A stretch of DNA of 64,000 nucleotides from contig NC_067122.1 of the NCBI RefSeq assembly GCF_021347895.1, positions 10,281,983 to 10,345,982 of the forward strand. Reading direction: 5' to 3'. The position numbers and the translations under genes were made by a program. Under the pieces are notes generated by a model. It was given only the letters and a program-made list of their open reading frames with translations. It was not told the DNA's origin and made no database searches. The stretch is from Acanthochromis polyacanthus. Taxonomy: Eukaryota; Chordata; Actinopteri; Pomacentridae. How positions within the stretch are numbered: position 1 is the stretch's first letter; the number at the start of each line of letters is the position of its first letter. Shown in pieces: positions 13,141-24,105 of the stretch.

Positions 13141-16100
13141 TTTTTTTTCTGAACTTCAGAGAACTGTCTTGGTTTCCTATTTAAATGTGGGCATTGAAAC
13201 ATTGTCTCTCCACTGTCTTCTTAGTTTTTACTAGCAAGTTTAAGCAAGTACAAATTTTAAGATTAATTAATTAGTCAAACATAGCTGAAGGTATTGTTTA
13301 GTGCACCTTGATTCCATTGCATGACTCAAGCTGTTCCTCTCAATTGTTGTTGAGGCAAAAGTACAAATACTTAATTCATAGGCCTGAGTCATTTTGTCAG
13401 ACTGTCAAATGAAAGAAACAGCCGCAAATTGAATAAGATAAAATATTAGTGGATTCCTGGGGGCACAGTGCTGCACAAATGGTCGGAATTTCCATGAAAC
13501 TGATAAAAGATGATAATAGTAGATATGTATAATTGTTTATGGGTCACACAGATGGGCACAGTCGAAGCAGACGATTGCCAGGGCAGTGAGATCAAGAATA
13601 ACTTGTCGCAATACTGAGCACACAGTGACATAGGCGCACAGGCAAAATGTCATGCTGACTTTGTTGATTGTTTGATTGTCTGGGAAACGTTTTGCTAAAA
13701 TGATGCAGTTGCTTGTTGTAAGATAGAATCATGCACAGTGATAAGGGATAAATCGGGGTGTCACTTAGAGACAGATATATCTGAGAAATAATGTAATTCT
13801 AATTGTCCAGAAGCCAGTATCCCGTCTGCTTCATCGTCACCCATGAAATTAAATTTTCACAAGACTAGCTCCGAGTTGATAGGAAATCCTGCAGGTACAA
13901 AGGAGAAAGCATTGGTGCTTGATTTCTTTTCACAGTGGTCAGTCATAAGTTTTGTGGGACAATGCAGTCTTTAACTGATATAATACTTTTAATGTATGAA
14001 TAAATGCTGTACCACTTTGTCTCTGTAAACTCAATGCTAATGCAAAGATAGTGAAGGTGGTGCTCTGGAGGTGTGAAACCAAACTCCATTTTAAACACAA
14101 GATTAATCATTGATTCATTTGTTGATCATCTATTCATGATTGCTTATAAGTTAATTTATCTGTCAGAAACCGGATGCCTGTGTATTTCCATTTGAAGTTT
14201 AACCCTTACAGCCTGACTGATGCATACTGCAACCAAATTCACAGCCCTTCTCTCATCTGAATTTATCTAGAAGTATTTATTGCAGCAAGGTGTGGCACGT
14301 ATCAACTGAAGTGCTTAATTTGACCTTTCAAAGAGTGCCTGTTTGTGTGATGTGAAAATAACTTCAAATTTACATCCAATTTCACTGTCACAGCCTGCAC
14401 AGAGCTCTGCGTCCATTTCTACACCCAGTACTCTTGTTTGATTTGCTCATGAATGTCATTTTAACCTACATATGTCAGTGTCAATGCATTGCAGTTATAG
14501 CATTACATTGATATTAACATGCAGTGGCATGTTAACATCATGACAAAAAACCACAAATGCAATATGTAATTATATATTTATCCATACAAAGTAATCATGT
14601 TATGAAGACAGATCCAACTTCTGACATTTTTTAAATTAATTTTTTAACCTGCTTAAATCCTCCTGAACTCCTCATCATTGTAATTTTGGCCCTCCGTGTA
14701 ACAAAATGAACAGCAGAACTTAGTTTTCTTGTGCATGACAGACTATTGCGGTTGTGAAGTTACAACATATTTCTGTCTCTAACACAGGGCTGACATCCCC
14801 CTCAAAAAAAACACAAAATAATGGATTTGCTTTTGATTGCAGTGGTTTTAAAATTCAGCAGTACTCAAGCATTGTTTTGATAATGCAAACATTTGTTGAT
14901 ATAACTGGTAATTATGTCTCACTTTGAGACTGTGGGGAAATAAAAAAACCAAGATCATGTGTGTTTAAAATGACAAGCAAGAAAATATGAAAAATACAAG
15001 TAGTGAAAATAGTCCAGGACTCTCATATTTGGTCATTGTTTGCAGTACTGTGGTTGCTATGCTTTCCTAGTGTGTGCTGAAAAAAATGTGAGCATGGCAT
15101 GGAAAATCAGAGGTACCAAGGATTTAGCTCTTGTAACTGTTTTAAATGATCACATTATGAAGATGCATCATTTTCAACCATGAAGCGAATATTTTATGTA
15201 GTTTTTGTCATACCAAAAGAGCAAATTCACAATGTCCAATGCTCCCCGAAGTACGCAGTTGGTAGAGGAACTGAGCCCTTTGGATGAACACTAAGCATTT
15301 TCTGCCTCTATTTCCAGCAGAAACTCTACGCTGATTACTTTGCTTCAGTTGTCTGTAAGCCGGTGATGCAGCCTTGAGCAGCAGTTTGTTGTTGTGCTCC
15401 CACTTTCCAAATGTTGATGTAAGACCTGTATAGTACTGTGAATATGAATGTGTAGTGTAGCAGTGCTGACGTCACTGAGTAATTATAGTTTCACTCGATG
15501 GCGTAGTTTAGAACCAAGGAATGATCAATGATCGTACAATGAATTTGGAGAATAGCCACACAAACGTGATTCCGCCTTCTGCCGACTACACGGTGCTTTT
15601 CATTTGACAGACACTGAGAGCAACACTTTAGAGCAACAATGTACCAGTTGTTTGTTTGTTGGGAAACACACAGCTGGTATATTGATTGACCTGCCCTGCT
15701 CTTCTATGTTTACCCGATATATTAGTGTAATTACAACCACTGAATTCGAAAAGAGTCAGTTTCATTTATTTATTGTTTATTCAACAATGGAACAATGCAC
15801 AATGCATTTATTGTACCAGATATCGCTAAAAGCTCATTTCCATCTGTAGTCGCATTTAATAAACCTACTGTCGACATCTTTAAAGGAAATGGAAGCCAGT
15901 TTGAGAACAGCGAAACAACAGAAAATGTGTTAACAAATAATCGCTTAATAGGAACTGAATTTATTGTAAGTCAACTGTTCACTTGCCTTTCAGGCCTGTT
16001 TACTTCAGCAGGAATTAGCTGTTTTTCTGGTGAACTGGATATCTTTCTAAATCCTCTCATCTTCCAGCAGTTAAACAACCTCATGTGGACTCATAAACTG

Positions 16101-18463
16101 AGACATCCAGCACAATACAGTGCTGTATTTCCATAAGTCTTTTCTCTCAATCTCCTTCCATGAAATCCTTTCTGATCATGTGCAATCCCTTCTCAGTACC
16201 TGGCTGCTGACCATTTTCTACACACAAATGTCCATTTGGCACAAAAAATGCAGCAGACATGATTCTGCTTAACATTTCCAAGCCAGACAAATTGGGCTAA
16301 GATACCAGCTGTTAAGCACGGAAAGGCTAATCAGTTAAGCAGAATGCCGAGGATTATGCAGTCAAAGAAGAGTTGTTGTTCTAGACACAATATAACACAG
16401 AGGACAGCACATCTGCTGCTGGTTTCGTTATCTGAGCTATTTCCTCTTGTTCATCCTGGAATCTTGTCTTCGGCTTGTTTTTTGCTTGCCGCTCTTTACC
16501 ACAGGCCTGTTGTGAAGGAAGTGTCCAATTAACTCTGGATTTGGTGGCATGTGCTATCACATCAGGGCTCCCGGAGTCTCACGTCATCTGTGTGTGTGTG
16601 GCAGGGTGTGAGGGCTTCAGGCCGGCAGTCTTAAATCACTTCTCTCAGCTAAATGTACTGCATAAAACATTGCATGTCTGCTTGTGATAAAAAGAAAGAC
16701 ACAGAGAAAGTTTTCAGACAGACTTAAAGTGTCTGTGTTCAGGAGACACTAGGATTGTTAACATTACGAAATGACAATGAGACACATATGGGCGCAATGC
16801 AAATGTAATAATTTAATTCCATACATTATGTGACTGCATTGCATGTGTCTTAAGAGGCTTGTATATACTCATTTGTTCAGCTCGTCGGTTTCATTAATTA
16901 GTTAATGAATTAATTTACTCACAGCAACAACATAACTGACAGAAATCACAGAAGTTTCGAGGAATAAGCAGATCTCTGGTTTTAATCACCTGCGCAGCTT
17001 CACCAACAGACATTGTGAATTCCAATCTAGACTGGCTACTTTAAATTTCAAATGACAGATCTTTTGTGATCAATAATTCAACAGGCCTGCATGCTTTTTC
17101 TCAATGACATTGTGAACCAACACCTGTGTGTCCGAAACAGTGATCAGAATGTTGAGTAGACACGACAAAACATATTGCAATAATAAGTTGGACTGTTTTA
17201 CATTTGGCAAGAAACACAAGAAGACAGCATATAATATCAGCTACCACTTATCCCTCATTTCATTTATGCCTGTGCAGACAAGAGTATGTATGAGACATAA
17301 CTTTACAGAGTAATAGAGTTGTTTTCACAAAACACCAGCCTTATTTAGTTAAGTGTCACAGTGCAGTACATGAATACATTGTGTATATTGTATTTCCAGA
17401 TAGCAGCGTTTGAATTTAAGTTAATCTTCCTCAGATTTTAAGATCACTCGCACAACTTGGAGGAATTAAGAATCTCTTTCTAAAACATTTCATCTTCATC
17501 ATAGAACTAGAAAATCAGTTGGGCTTGATCTTTTTCAGATTTTTGTGTTGCATTTTTTTTTTTTCCAGTTGGTCAAGCTGTTTTACATTGATGCTGTATT
17601 CTGTAGCCCTTGTTGTGGGCTTGAAAGAGTAAAGGGCAGCATCCTACTTTGGTCTTTTCTCTGCAAATTGTTCAAAACTGACCTCATAAAACAAGGTCCC
17701 AAGGTTGAGACACTGTCGGAGTCTGACTCAGGCGCTGTGTTCTACAAGCAATGATGCAATAAACCTTTGTTTTGGGAAGCACTCACTCAGCATTACACTG
17801 TGGTGGCCACTGAATTCTCAGCATGGGGACAAAGGTACAACTATTTTTCTATCCCAGCTTGTATTTTTTTAAAGATATGTTTTTTCCTATATGTACTGCC
17901 TCTTGTGCAGCCTTCCGCATAAAATACATCATCCTTGTTTCTTTAACTTCTCACTGTTAATTAATTAATTAATTTGGGCTATATTTTGTTATTTTTAGTG
18001 TACCGTGGCATGTGGATTCGCCTTCATCTGCTCTCCTCCATCTGTTTATGTTGAAAGTACTGACACTTTCCTGACATGTTTCTGTTTTTGGTTTTATGCT
18101 AATGAGTTTATTTTATGGTTTCCGTGTGTAGATCTGCTTGAAAAGATTTATGTTTTACCCAAAGGTTTCTGTGATTTCTTTGACATTGTAATGACCCTTT
18201 GAACTAATAATCCCCGTGTTTTCATACTGTTTTTTTTATTCATGTTTCCTTTGTGTGAAAAAAGTAAGATAGCGGAATTAGCTTTTTTTGTATTCTGTTT
18301 TATTCTCTTTGAAGAAAGACAGATGAAAAGGATGATGGGAAGGTTGATAATGCTTTTCAAAAAGCCAATCCCGGCAATACGGATTGAAAGCTGGCTGCAT
18401 ATACAGCCGAGGTTTCCTGTCTAATTGAGTGTTGTCATTATAGTCAACTATACCTGTGACTTT
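13141..18463. other. Non-coding unique sequence with regulatory-looking motifs
   Basis: No gene recognised. A small inverted repeat (arms of 13 nt, 12 matching) lies at 14510-14539. A palindromic CRE-type TGACGTCA occurs at 15467-15474. The stretch 16780-16925 holds an octamer and a cluster of TAAT cores, listed separately. The remaining sequence is AT-rich and featureless to the eye. Confidence 0.5.
16780..16925. promoter_or_regulatory. Candidate enhancer: octamer plus homeodomain-type cores
   Basis: A perfect octamer ATGCAAAT (16797-16804, the classic POU-factor site) is followed by TAATAATTTAATT and, at 16892-16916, a dense run of TAAT/ATTA cores. Such clusters are typical of deeply conserved developmental enhancers in vertebrates, but TAAT cores are also frequent by chance in AT-rich DNA. 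No target gene is visible in the window. Confidence 0.25.
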
Positions 18464-18603
18464 TATTCACTGATCAGGAATAATATTATGACCGCTGACA
18501 GTGGAGTGAATCACACTGATTAGCTCTTCATCATGGCACCTGTTAGTTGGCTGGATATATCAGGCAGCAAGTGAAGGTTTTATCCGCAAAGTTGATGTGG
18601 AAA

Positions 18604-19135
18604 ATGGGCAAGCACAAGGATTTAAGCTAGTTTGACAAGGGCCAAATTAGGATGGCTAGACGACTGGGTAAGAGCATCTCCAAAACTGCAGCTCTTGTGG
18701 GGTGTTCCCGATCTGCAGTGGTCAGTATCTATTGAAAATAGTTCAAGGCAGGAACAGTGGTGAACCGGCAACAGGGTCATGGACAGCCAAGGCTCATTGA
18801 TGCACGTGTGGAGCGAAGGCTGACCTGTGCGGTCCGATCTAATCCAAGGTGTCAGAATTCACAGTGCATCGTAGTTTGTTGCGTATGGAGCTGTGTAGGC
18901 ACAGACCAGTCAGGGTGCCCATGCTGACCCATATACACTAGCAAAAGTGCCAACAATGGGCACGTGAACATCAGAACTGGATCACGGACCAATGGAAGGA
19001 GGTGGCCTGGTCTGATGAATCACATTTTCTTTCACATCACATGGATGGCCGGATGCCTCGCTTACCTGAGGAACACATGGCACCAGGATACCCTTTGGGA
19101 AGAAGGCAAGATGGTGGAGGTAGTGTGATGCTTTG
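18604..19135 (+). pseudogene. Tc1-like transposase, 5' part, decayed
   Basis: From ATG 18604 the frame reads MGKHKDLS and then a TAG at codon 9 (18628-18630), followed by FDKGQI-type sequence, a [15 protein letters not shown] helix-turn-helix segment and a WSDESH motif holding the first catalytic Asp (codon 19014-19016). Further frameshifts break the reading frame between these blocks. The homology stops abruptly at about 19135, where the foreign insert begins. Not functional. Confidence 0.85.
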
Positions 19136-19729
19136 TGTCACGGTACAGGGGGAGGGGTGAACCCAAAATGAGAGCATACAGAGCAGACGGTAGGCAGATC
19201 ACAATTAAACAGGTATTTATTTACAAAGAACAAACCGACTGAGGTAAAAAAAACTCACTACAGGTGAGAGAGGTGGAAGTTGGGCTCCAGGGGAGTGGCA
19301 GTCGGGCAAGGCTCATGCTGGCACTCATGGCATCCAGCAGAGAGTGCAGCAGTGGTGGCCAGAGGAGATGCTGAGTCCTCCTCAGGGAGCTGGAGCTGTC
19401 GGGAGCCCACTTCACCTGTCTGTGGGACGGCTTCCAAGACCTCTCCTGGGAGGCTTTCTTGGCCAAGTCCAGGTCCTCTGCCCGTAGGATCATCTGGGGT
19501 GGAAAGGCAAGCTGCTCTGGAGTCTTCAGTGTCGTACCGTGATCTCCAAGCGCGGCAGTCAGTCAATAGGCTCCGACGCTCAGTGCAGTGCAGAACCGCT
19601 CTTTATTGTCGCTGGAGGATGAGCTGCAGGTGTGCGGCTCCCACAGCTGCTCTGTATCCGGACTGATCTCTAGAAGTGCAAATGCAACAAGTGGAGAGAT
19701 GCACACCCACAGCAGAGGGGCAGACAGCA
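19136..19729. mobile_element. Unrelated repeat replacing the Tc1 core
   Basis: GC-richer sequence unlike the flanking element. It opens TGTCACGGTAC (19136-19146), and an inverted match, GTACCGTGA, lies at 19534-19542, suggesting that at least 19136-19544 is one non-autonomous element with short inverted ends. The opening, with TTTATTTACAAAGAACAAA further in, resembles a TGTCACGG-type repeat common in fish whose class I cannot name with confidence. The rest (19545-19729) is unidentified. About 270 bp of transposase sequence expected from the family is absent, so this is replacement, not simple insertion, and no target duplication was found. Overlapping open frames on both strands here show no recognisable protein. 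Confidence 0.5.
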
Positions 19730-19941
19730 GAGATCTCAATCCACTCAAGCTTCTGTGGGATGTGCTTAACAAACAAGTAGTATCCATGGAGGCCCCATGT
19801 CGCAGCTTCCATGACTTAAAGAATCTGCTGCTACCATCTTGGTGCCAGATACCACAGCACACCTTTAGGGGTCTAGTGGAGTCCATGCCTCGATGGTTCA
19901 GGGCTGTTTTGACAGCAAAAGGAGGACCAGCACAGTATTAG
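19730..19941 (+). pseudogene. Tc1-like transposase, 3' part
   Basis: An open C-terminal segment reads DLNPLKLLWDVLNKQV, then MEAPCRSFHDLKNLL, and ends GGPAQY with TAG at 19939-19941, just inside the right inverted repeat. The family's NPIEHLW motif has become NPLKLLW, so the third catalytic residue (Glu) is a Lys here. It is in frame with unrelated codons from the replacing insert (open from 19588), which is coincidental. Confidence 0.88.
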
Positions 19942-19975
19942 GCAGGTGGTCATAATGTTATGCCTGATTGGTGTA

Positions 19976-22900
19976 CATATCTCCATTGGGGGCATCTGAT
20001 TATTTTCAAAATCGATCCGAAGCATTTACTTCAAAATACTTGAAAATTGCAAGGCAAAAGGTGGCCACAGCAGATATTGATTTAAGTTTTTTTTTTTTTT
20101 TGCTTACTGCACTTTGAAGTTAGTAAAAAAAAATCATGCTTTATTTTTAAAGGGTTCTCCCTTTAGTGCTTTAATCATTTAGATTGTATTGCATGTACAG
20201 TTATTATGTTGCATTGTTACTTTAGATTGTAGAGCAGTGAATACAAAAAGAGATGTATCTAAATATTTGAGATATCAGACAGATTCACATATGACGCAAC
20301 AACATACCTTGGGAGTTCTAACTACCCCAAGCCACTTTAATTGCTCAGTAAATCAGACATTACAAGAAAGGAACCCTTATATTCCTTTATTATTATGCAT
20401 ATTCCAATTAAAAAATGCTGAGAGTCCTGAAGGGGTGCTGCATATATTTGAGAAATACAAACTGAGTACAGTTAGTGTGTCATATCTGCAAAAAGTAATA
20501 ACAAGTAGCCATGAGTCTGATGTGATAAACTTTAAATGTGGTAACATTTCAAGGCACAGTACTCTGCTTTATATCCACTATGCATGTACCCACAAGACAT
20601 TTATAACAACTGCTAAAGTGGAAATTGAAGGCCACAATAAAACACACTTGAATACAATGCAGACACACAACTAGAGGTCTTTCTCCTTATTGCTCCTTAT
20701 GGTGCATATAATTTAATTGAGCTTTGGATCAATATGGCCGGACCTAAAAGCCTTCTTTTGCACGTTTGTGTCACTGGTTGAATTGAATGCACAAACTTTG
20801 ACTTGCCCTTCATGTCTTCCTACATAATGAAAGCACTGCCTGGGGTGTGGGCTGAGTAACACAGTTGCAGATGATGACTCAAGCCTTGTCTTGAGACTGG
20901 CTGAGTTCAGACCTTGAAACCTACCGAACTGAAATGTGAAATAACGCATGTTAGAAGATGTAAGTCGGGTGATAAATTCAGCAGGGAAACAGTGATACAC
21001 TGCATAGGCTTAAAGAAACAAGCAAGTTTTTGAAAGGGTTTTATTGCACCGAAGAAACCGATAACCTGCAGGGCTTTACCGAGGAAAACAAACAACACAA
21101 CAAAAAAGCAAATAAAATTAACAGTAACTTAACTTTGAAAAAGCAGGATATTCACAGCTTCTGGTATTTACATAACAAGGACAAAAAGACAGTGAATAAG
21201 CACTGGAGTGAGTTGAGCCTTGTTGACAGTGTGGCCTTTTGTTCCTGGCGAGGACAGTTGCTAGATTGAATTGATCTGACTTTAGAGCCTAACCATTTAT
21301 CTTGGTCAGTCATATCTGATCTGTGGCTGTCAAGTGGAGACGGGCTCCTTGGAGAAATAAACTGTTTGGAGAGCTGGTGAAGGGTCGGCTTTACCTCTAA
21401 CATGGTGGTAGTATTTCCTTTGTTAGACAAATGTGTGTTTCTCCATGTACGACCACATTTTCAAATAATGACATGACTGGAGCTCAAGAATAGTAAATAA
21501 ATGAATTGAATAACGGACAGAAAAATAATTGGCAAGTATTGATTCATTGGCACTTTTAAAGCTAACATGTACATTCCCTGGTTGCGGCCACTTGGTTGTT
21601 GATAACTTTGTGTATTTCCTTGTCATATGTGACGTGAGAATCGATATGTTCTGCTTTTTCGCTGTTGGTAAACCGGCGGGAGAAGTTAGATGACATTCTA
21701 TTAGGCTGCAGGGAATTATGTTGAACATTTTTTTTCACTTCTTCCATCATTTTAGGGCACATCATCAAGCAGTTTACCAAGAAAATAATTGACAGACGAA
21801 TTGTCTGAAATGACATTAACAGTATTTGTACTCAAAAAATGGTGTGCAATCTGTGTGATTTTGGTCCTTTTTGTAAGTAGAAAGCTACTATTAAATATTA
21901 TTCCAAAAATAATTTCAGTTCAGCTTCTGTTCCAACTGTAACATAAATAGTGAAAAGACAGTGTAGTTAAAAATCTTAATTTACAGTCAGTTTAAGTACA
22001 AACAGGGATGCTGTGCCAACATCAAATGCAGAAAAATAAATAAGTAATGTTCCATTGCCTTCCTCCTTCTGCCGTAGGATGCTGGTGGTCCTGCTGCTAT
22101 GTTCTTCACGGAGATTTTCACGTTTGTTCACCTCTCTCCAAGGACCCTCCTACAAATTAATAAATAATTAAGAAGAAATAACCCCCCTCTCCAACCCCCC
22201 CCCCCCCCCCCAAAAAAAATGTGAATTTAAAGATTCTAGTGGCATAGTTTCAGTGCCGTACTGTCACTCTAATTTGGAAAGCCGTGAGCTGATCCGTTTG
22301 ACCGTGTCTTCCGCTACCTGGGCCATTTCTAAGCCACAGATGATAATCCTCAGGGGGCCCTCATTAAGTCTTTGCTCCAATTAAGCCACACTCATTTTGC
22401 CGCAGCACAATTACTCTGTACTACAGCACACAAATCCTCCAACAGTGGATTAGGCTGTTCAGTGGGTGGGATGAAAATAGCAGCATTGGTAAGTCAGCGG
22501 AAGAGGTGAGCGCTCCTTAGGTGTCAGCAACCACAGCTCACACGTCTGGTTGTGTGCATCAAACAATTTCAGTCCAGTGGAGCTATATTAGATGTGAGAT
22601 TATGCTAATTTTTTAGCCACCATAGATAAAGCCTATTTAAGTAGCTCTGATGTGACTTAGCAAGTGAAACCACTGAGCAAGCCAAAACCACTGAACTTTG
22701 ATATAGTGCAGAATTTTCATCTGGCATTAAGACTTTTAGGGCCTGAATTATTATTTTTTTTTTATCTTTCACTGTTTCTTAATCTTTTATGATCCAGTTG
22801 TTGTGTGGAGGAGCACTGCAGGATAACATGGAAGCATTTGTATTTTAAATGATCAGTCACAGTTACACTCAGTACTGTGGTGTGCATGATGAACTACTAC

Positions 22901-23990
22901 TCATGTGATTTGAGGTGCCTCGTAGACCAGAAGTCCAGCAGTAAAAAGAATGGATTTTATCGGTAAGCTTTCAAAATCCAGTGAATACTTCATTTCAAAT
23001 GTGAATGCTGCTGTCATATATTCTGACAGAACATGCTATCAATAAACTGATGAGGTGATAGCCAGCGGCTCTGCCTGCCAAATGTTGCTGCTGGCAGTTG
23101 AGTATCCTCACACTAAGATACATTACAACCAGTATATTATGGGCTGAATTTCATATTCTTATCGGTATTTGGTGTTTTATGCCTTTAACATTATTTGCTT
23201 TCGATATTATTAGATGTTTTCATTTCTACTTAATGATTTAACCAATATATTATCAAATAAATTGTCTTGACTTGTTTATGCATGCTACAGTTTGCTGGCA
23301 AATCCAGTTTTACAAATCACAAGATACACGAAGAGACAAGAACAAGTAAACCTTAGTTTTAAGTATAATGTCATTCTTTTATAATTAATTACCAATTTGA
23401 CAGCTTGATGGTAAACTGAAGATGCTGCTCTGTCCCAAATACAACCACAGAAAACTCTGGCAGATTAACTGAGCAGTACAAAAAATAGGCAGTGTTTTTC
23501 ACACTGTGTTTCTGTAAAATAAAATGGCCAAAAAATTTGTCTTAGAAGTCAGCTGGTTTCAAGTGTATTTTGTCGAGTTGCCTTAAAACCATTTTTTATG
23601 TGGATTTAACACTGTGTGCCAGTCAGTAAAGCAAGCTCACTGTCCAATCCTGCACCACAGAATTGAATGGCATGAGCCCTGCAAATGCTACTCACTTGTC
23701 TTCTCTAACTGAAATGATGGTGTAATGAGCCATTCTCTGGCAGCTGTTTAGGCAGAAAAAATGATCAAGTTTGACCAGGCGGAGAGGGAGATAGTGTGCA
23801 TATATCATACAAGTCTTCGCTTGCCTGCTGCCCTGGTGTGGTTTGTCTAATGTTCTCCCTTGGACGCTGGGCTGACATTTCTTCAAGGATGTTTATCCTG
23901 GATCGTTGGGCATTTGTGGTGGCTGAGTCGGTTAAAGTCGTGAGCTCACTCTCGACGTCTACTCTGATTTGTGTTTCTTTTGTTTTCTTT
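19976..23990. other. Non-coding sequence; homopolymers and possible conserved blocks
   Basis: No gene recognised. T15 run at 20087-20101. An open frame of 161 codons (20189-20674) has no family resemblance and is judged chance. A run of 17 C followed by 8 A lies at 22195-22219. The block 22240-22550 is more complex than its flanks and is a candidate conserved element. 23660-23990 forms the upstream flank of the candidate exon and ends in a strong pyrimidine tract. Confidence 0.5.
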
Positions 23991-23993
23991 CAG

Positions 23994-24099
23994 ACCCTGG
24001 AGTAAGTGACCTGTGAATAGAGTCACACTGGGGATTTTCTAAAGGACTTCCTTGCTTCTATACCAGTGTATGGACATCTGACATTGGGAAGCCCAGCAG
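23994..24099 (+). other. Candidate non-coding exon
   Basis: A 106-bp segment is preceded by a long pyrimidine tract ending TTTCTTTCAG (acceptor, 23991-23993) and followed by CAG/GTATGT (donor, 24097-24105). All three frames contain early stops, so if it is spliced it is an untranslated 5' exon or part of a long non-coding RNA. The window shows no coding partner on either side, so a partner would lie outside. Good splice signals do occur by chance in tens of kilobases, so this is a lead, not a gene call. Confidence 0.25.
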
Positions 24100-24105
24100 G
24101 TATGT

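Larger units (their letters stand above)
18468..19973 (+). mobile_element. Tc1-like transposon, decayed, centre replaced
   Basis: The left end (CACTGATCAGG then a diverged ATAATATTATGACC) and the right end (GGTCATAATGTTATGCC then TGATTGGTG) are inverted copies of the same terminus; the right end is followed by TA (19974-19975) and the left by a diverged TT. This is a second Tc1 lineage, widespread in teleosts, distinct from the copy at 2711-4345. The transposase-coding sequence is present up to 19135 and resumes at about 19730, but the middle, including the second catalytic Asp region, is missing and about 590 bp of unrelated sequence stands in its place. Confidence 0.9.

Noticed and set aside
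19221..19886. Several overlapping open frames on both strands in the Tc1 replacement segment
   Set aside because: GC-richer composition lowers stop frequency; only the 3' end of one plus-strand frame matches Tc1 transposase and the rest is unrelated.
20189..20674. Plus-strand open frame of 161 codons
   Set aside because: Codon content follows local AT bias, no motif or signal peptide recognised, and no repeat family explains it.
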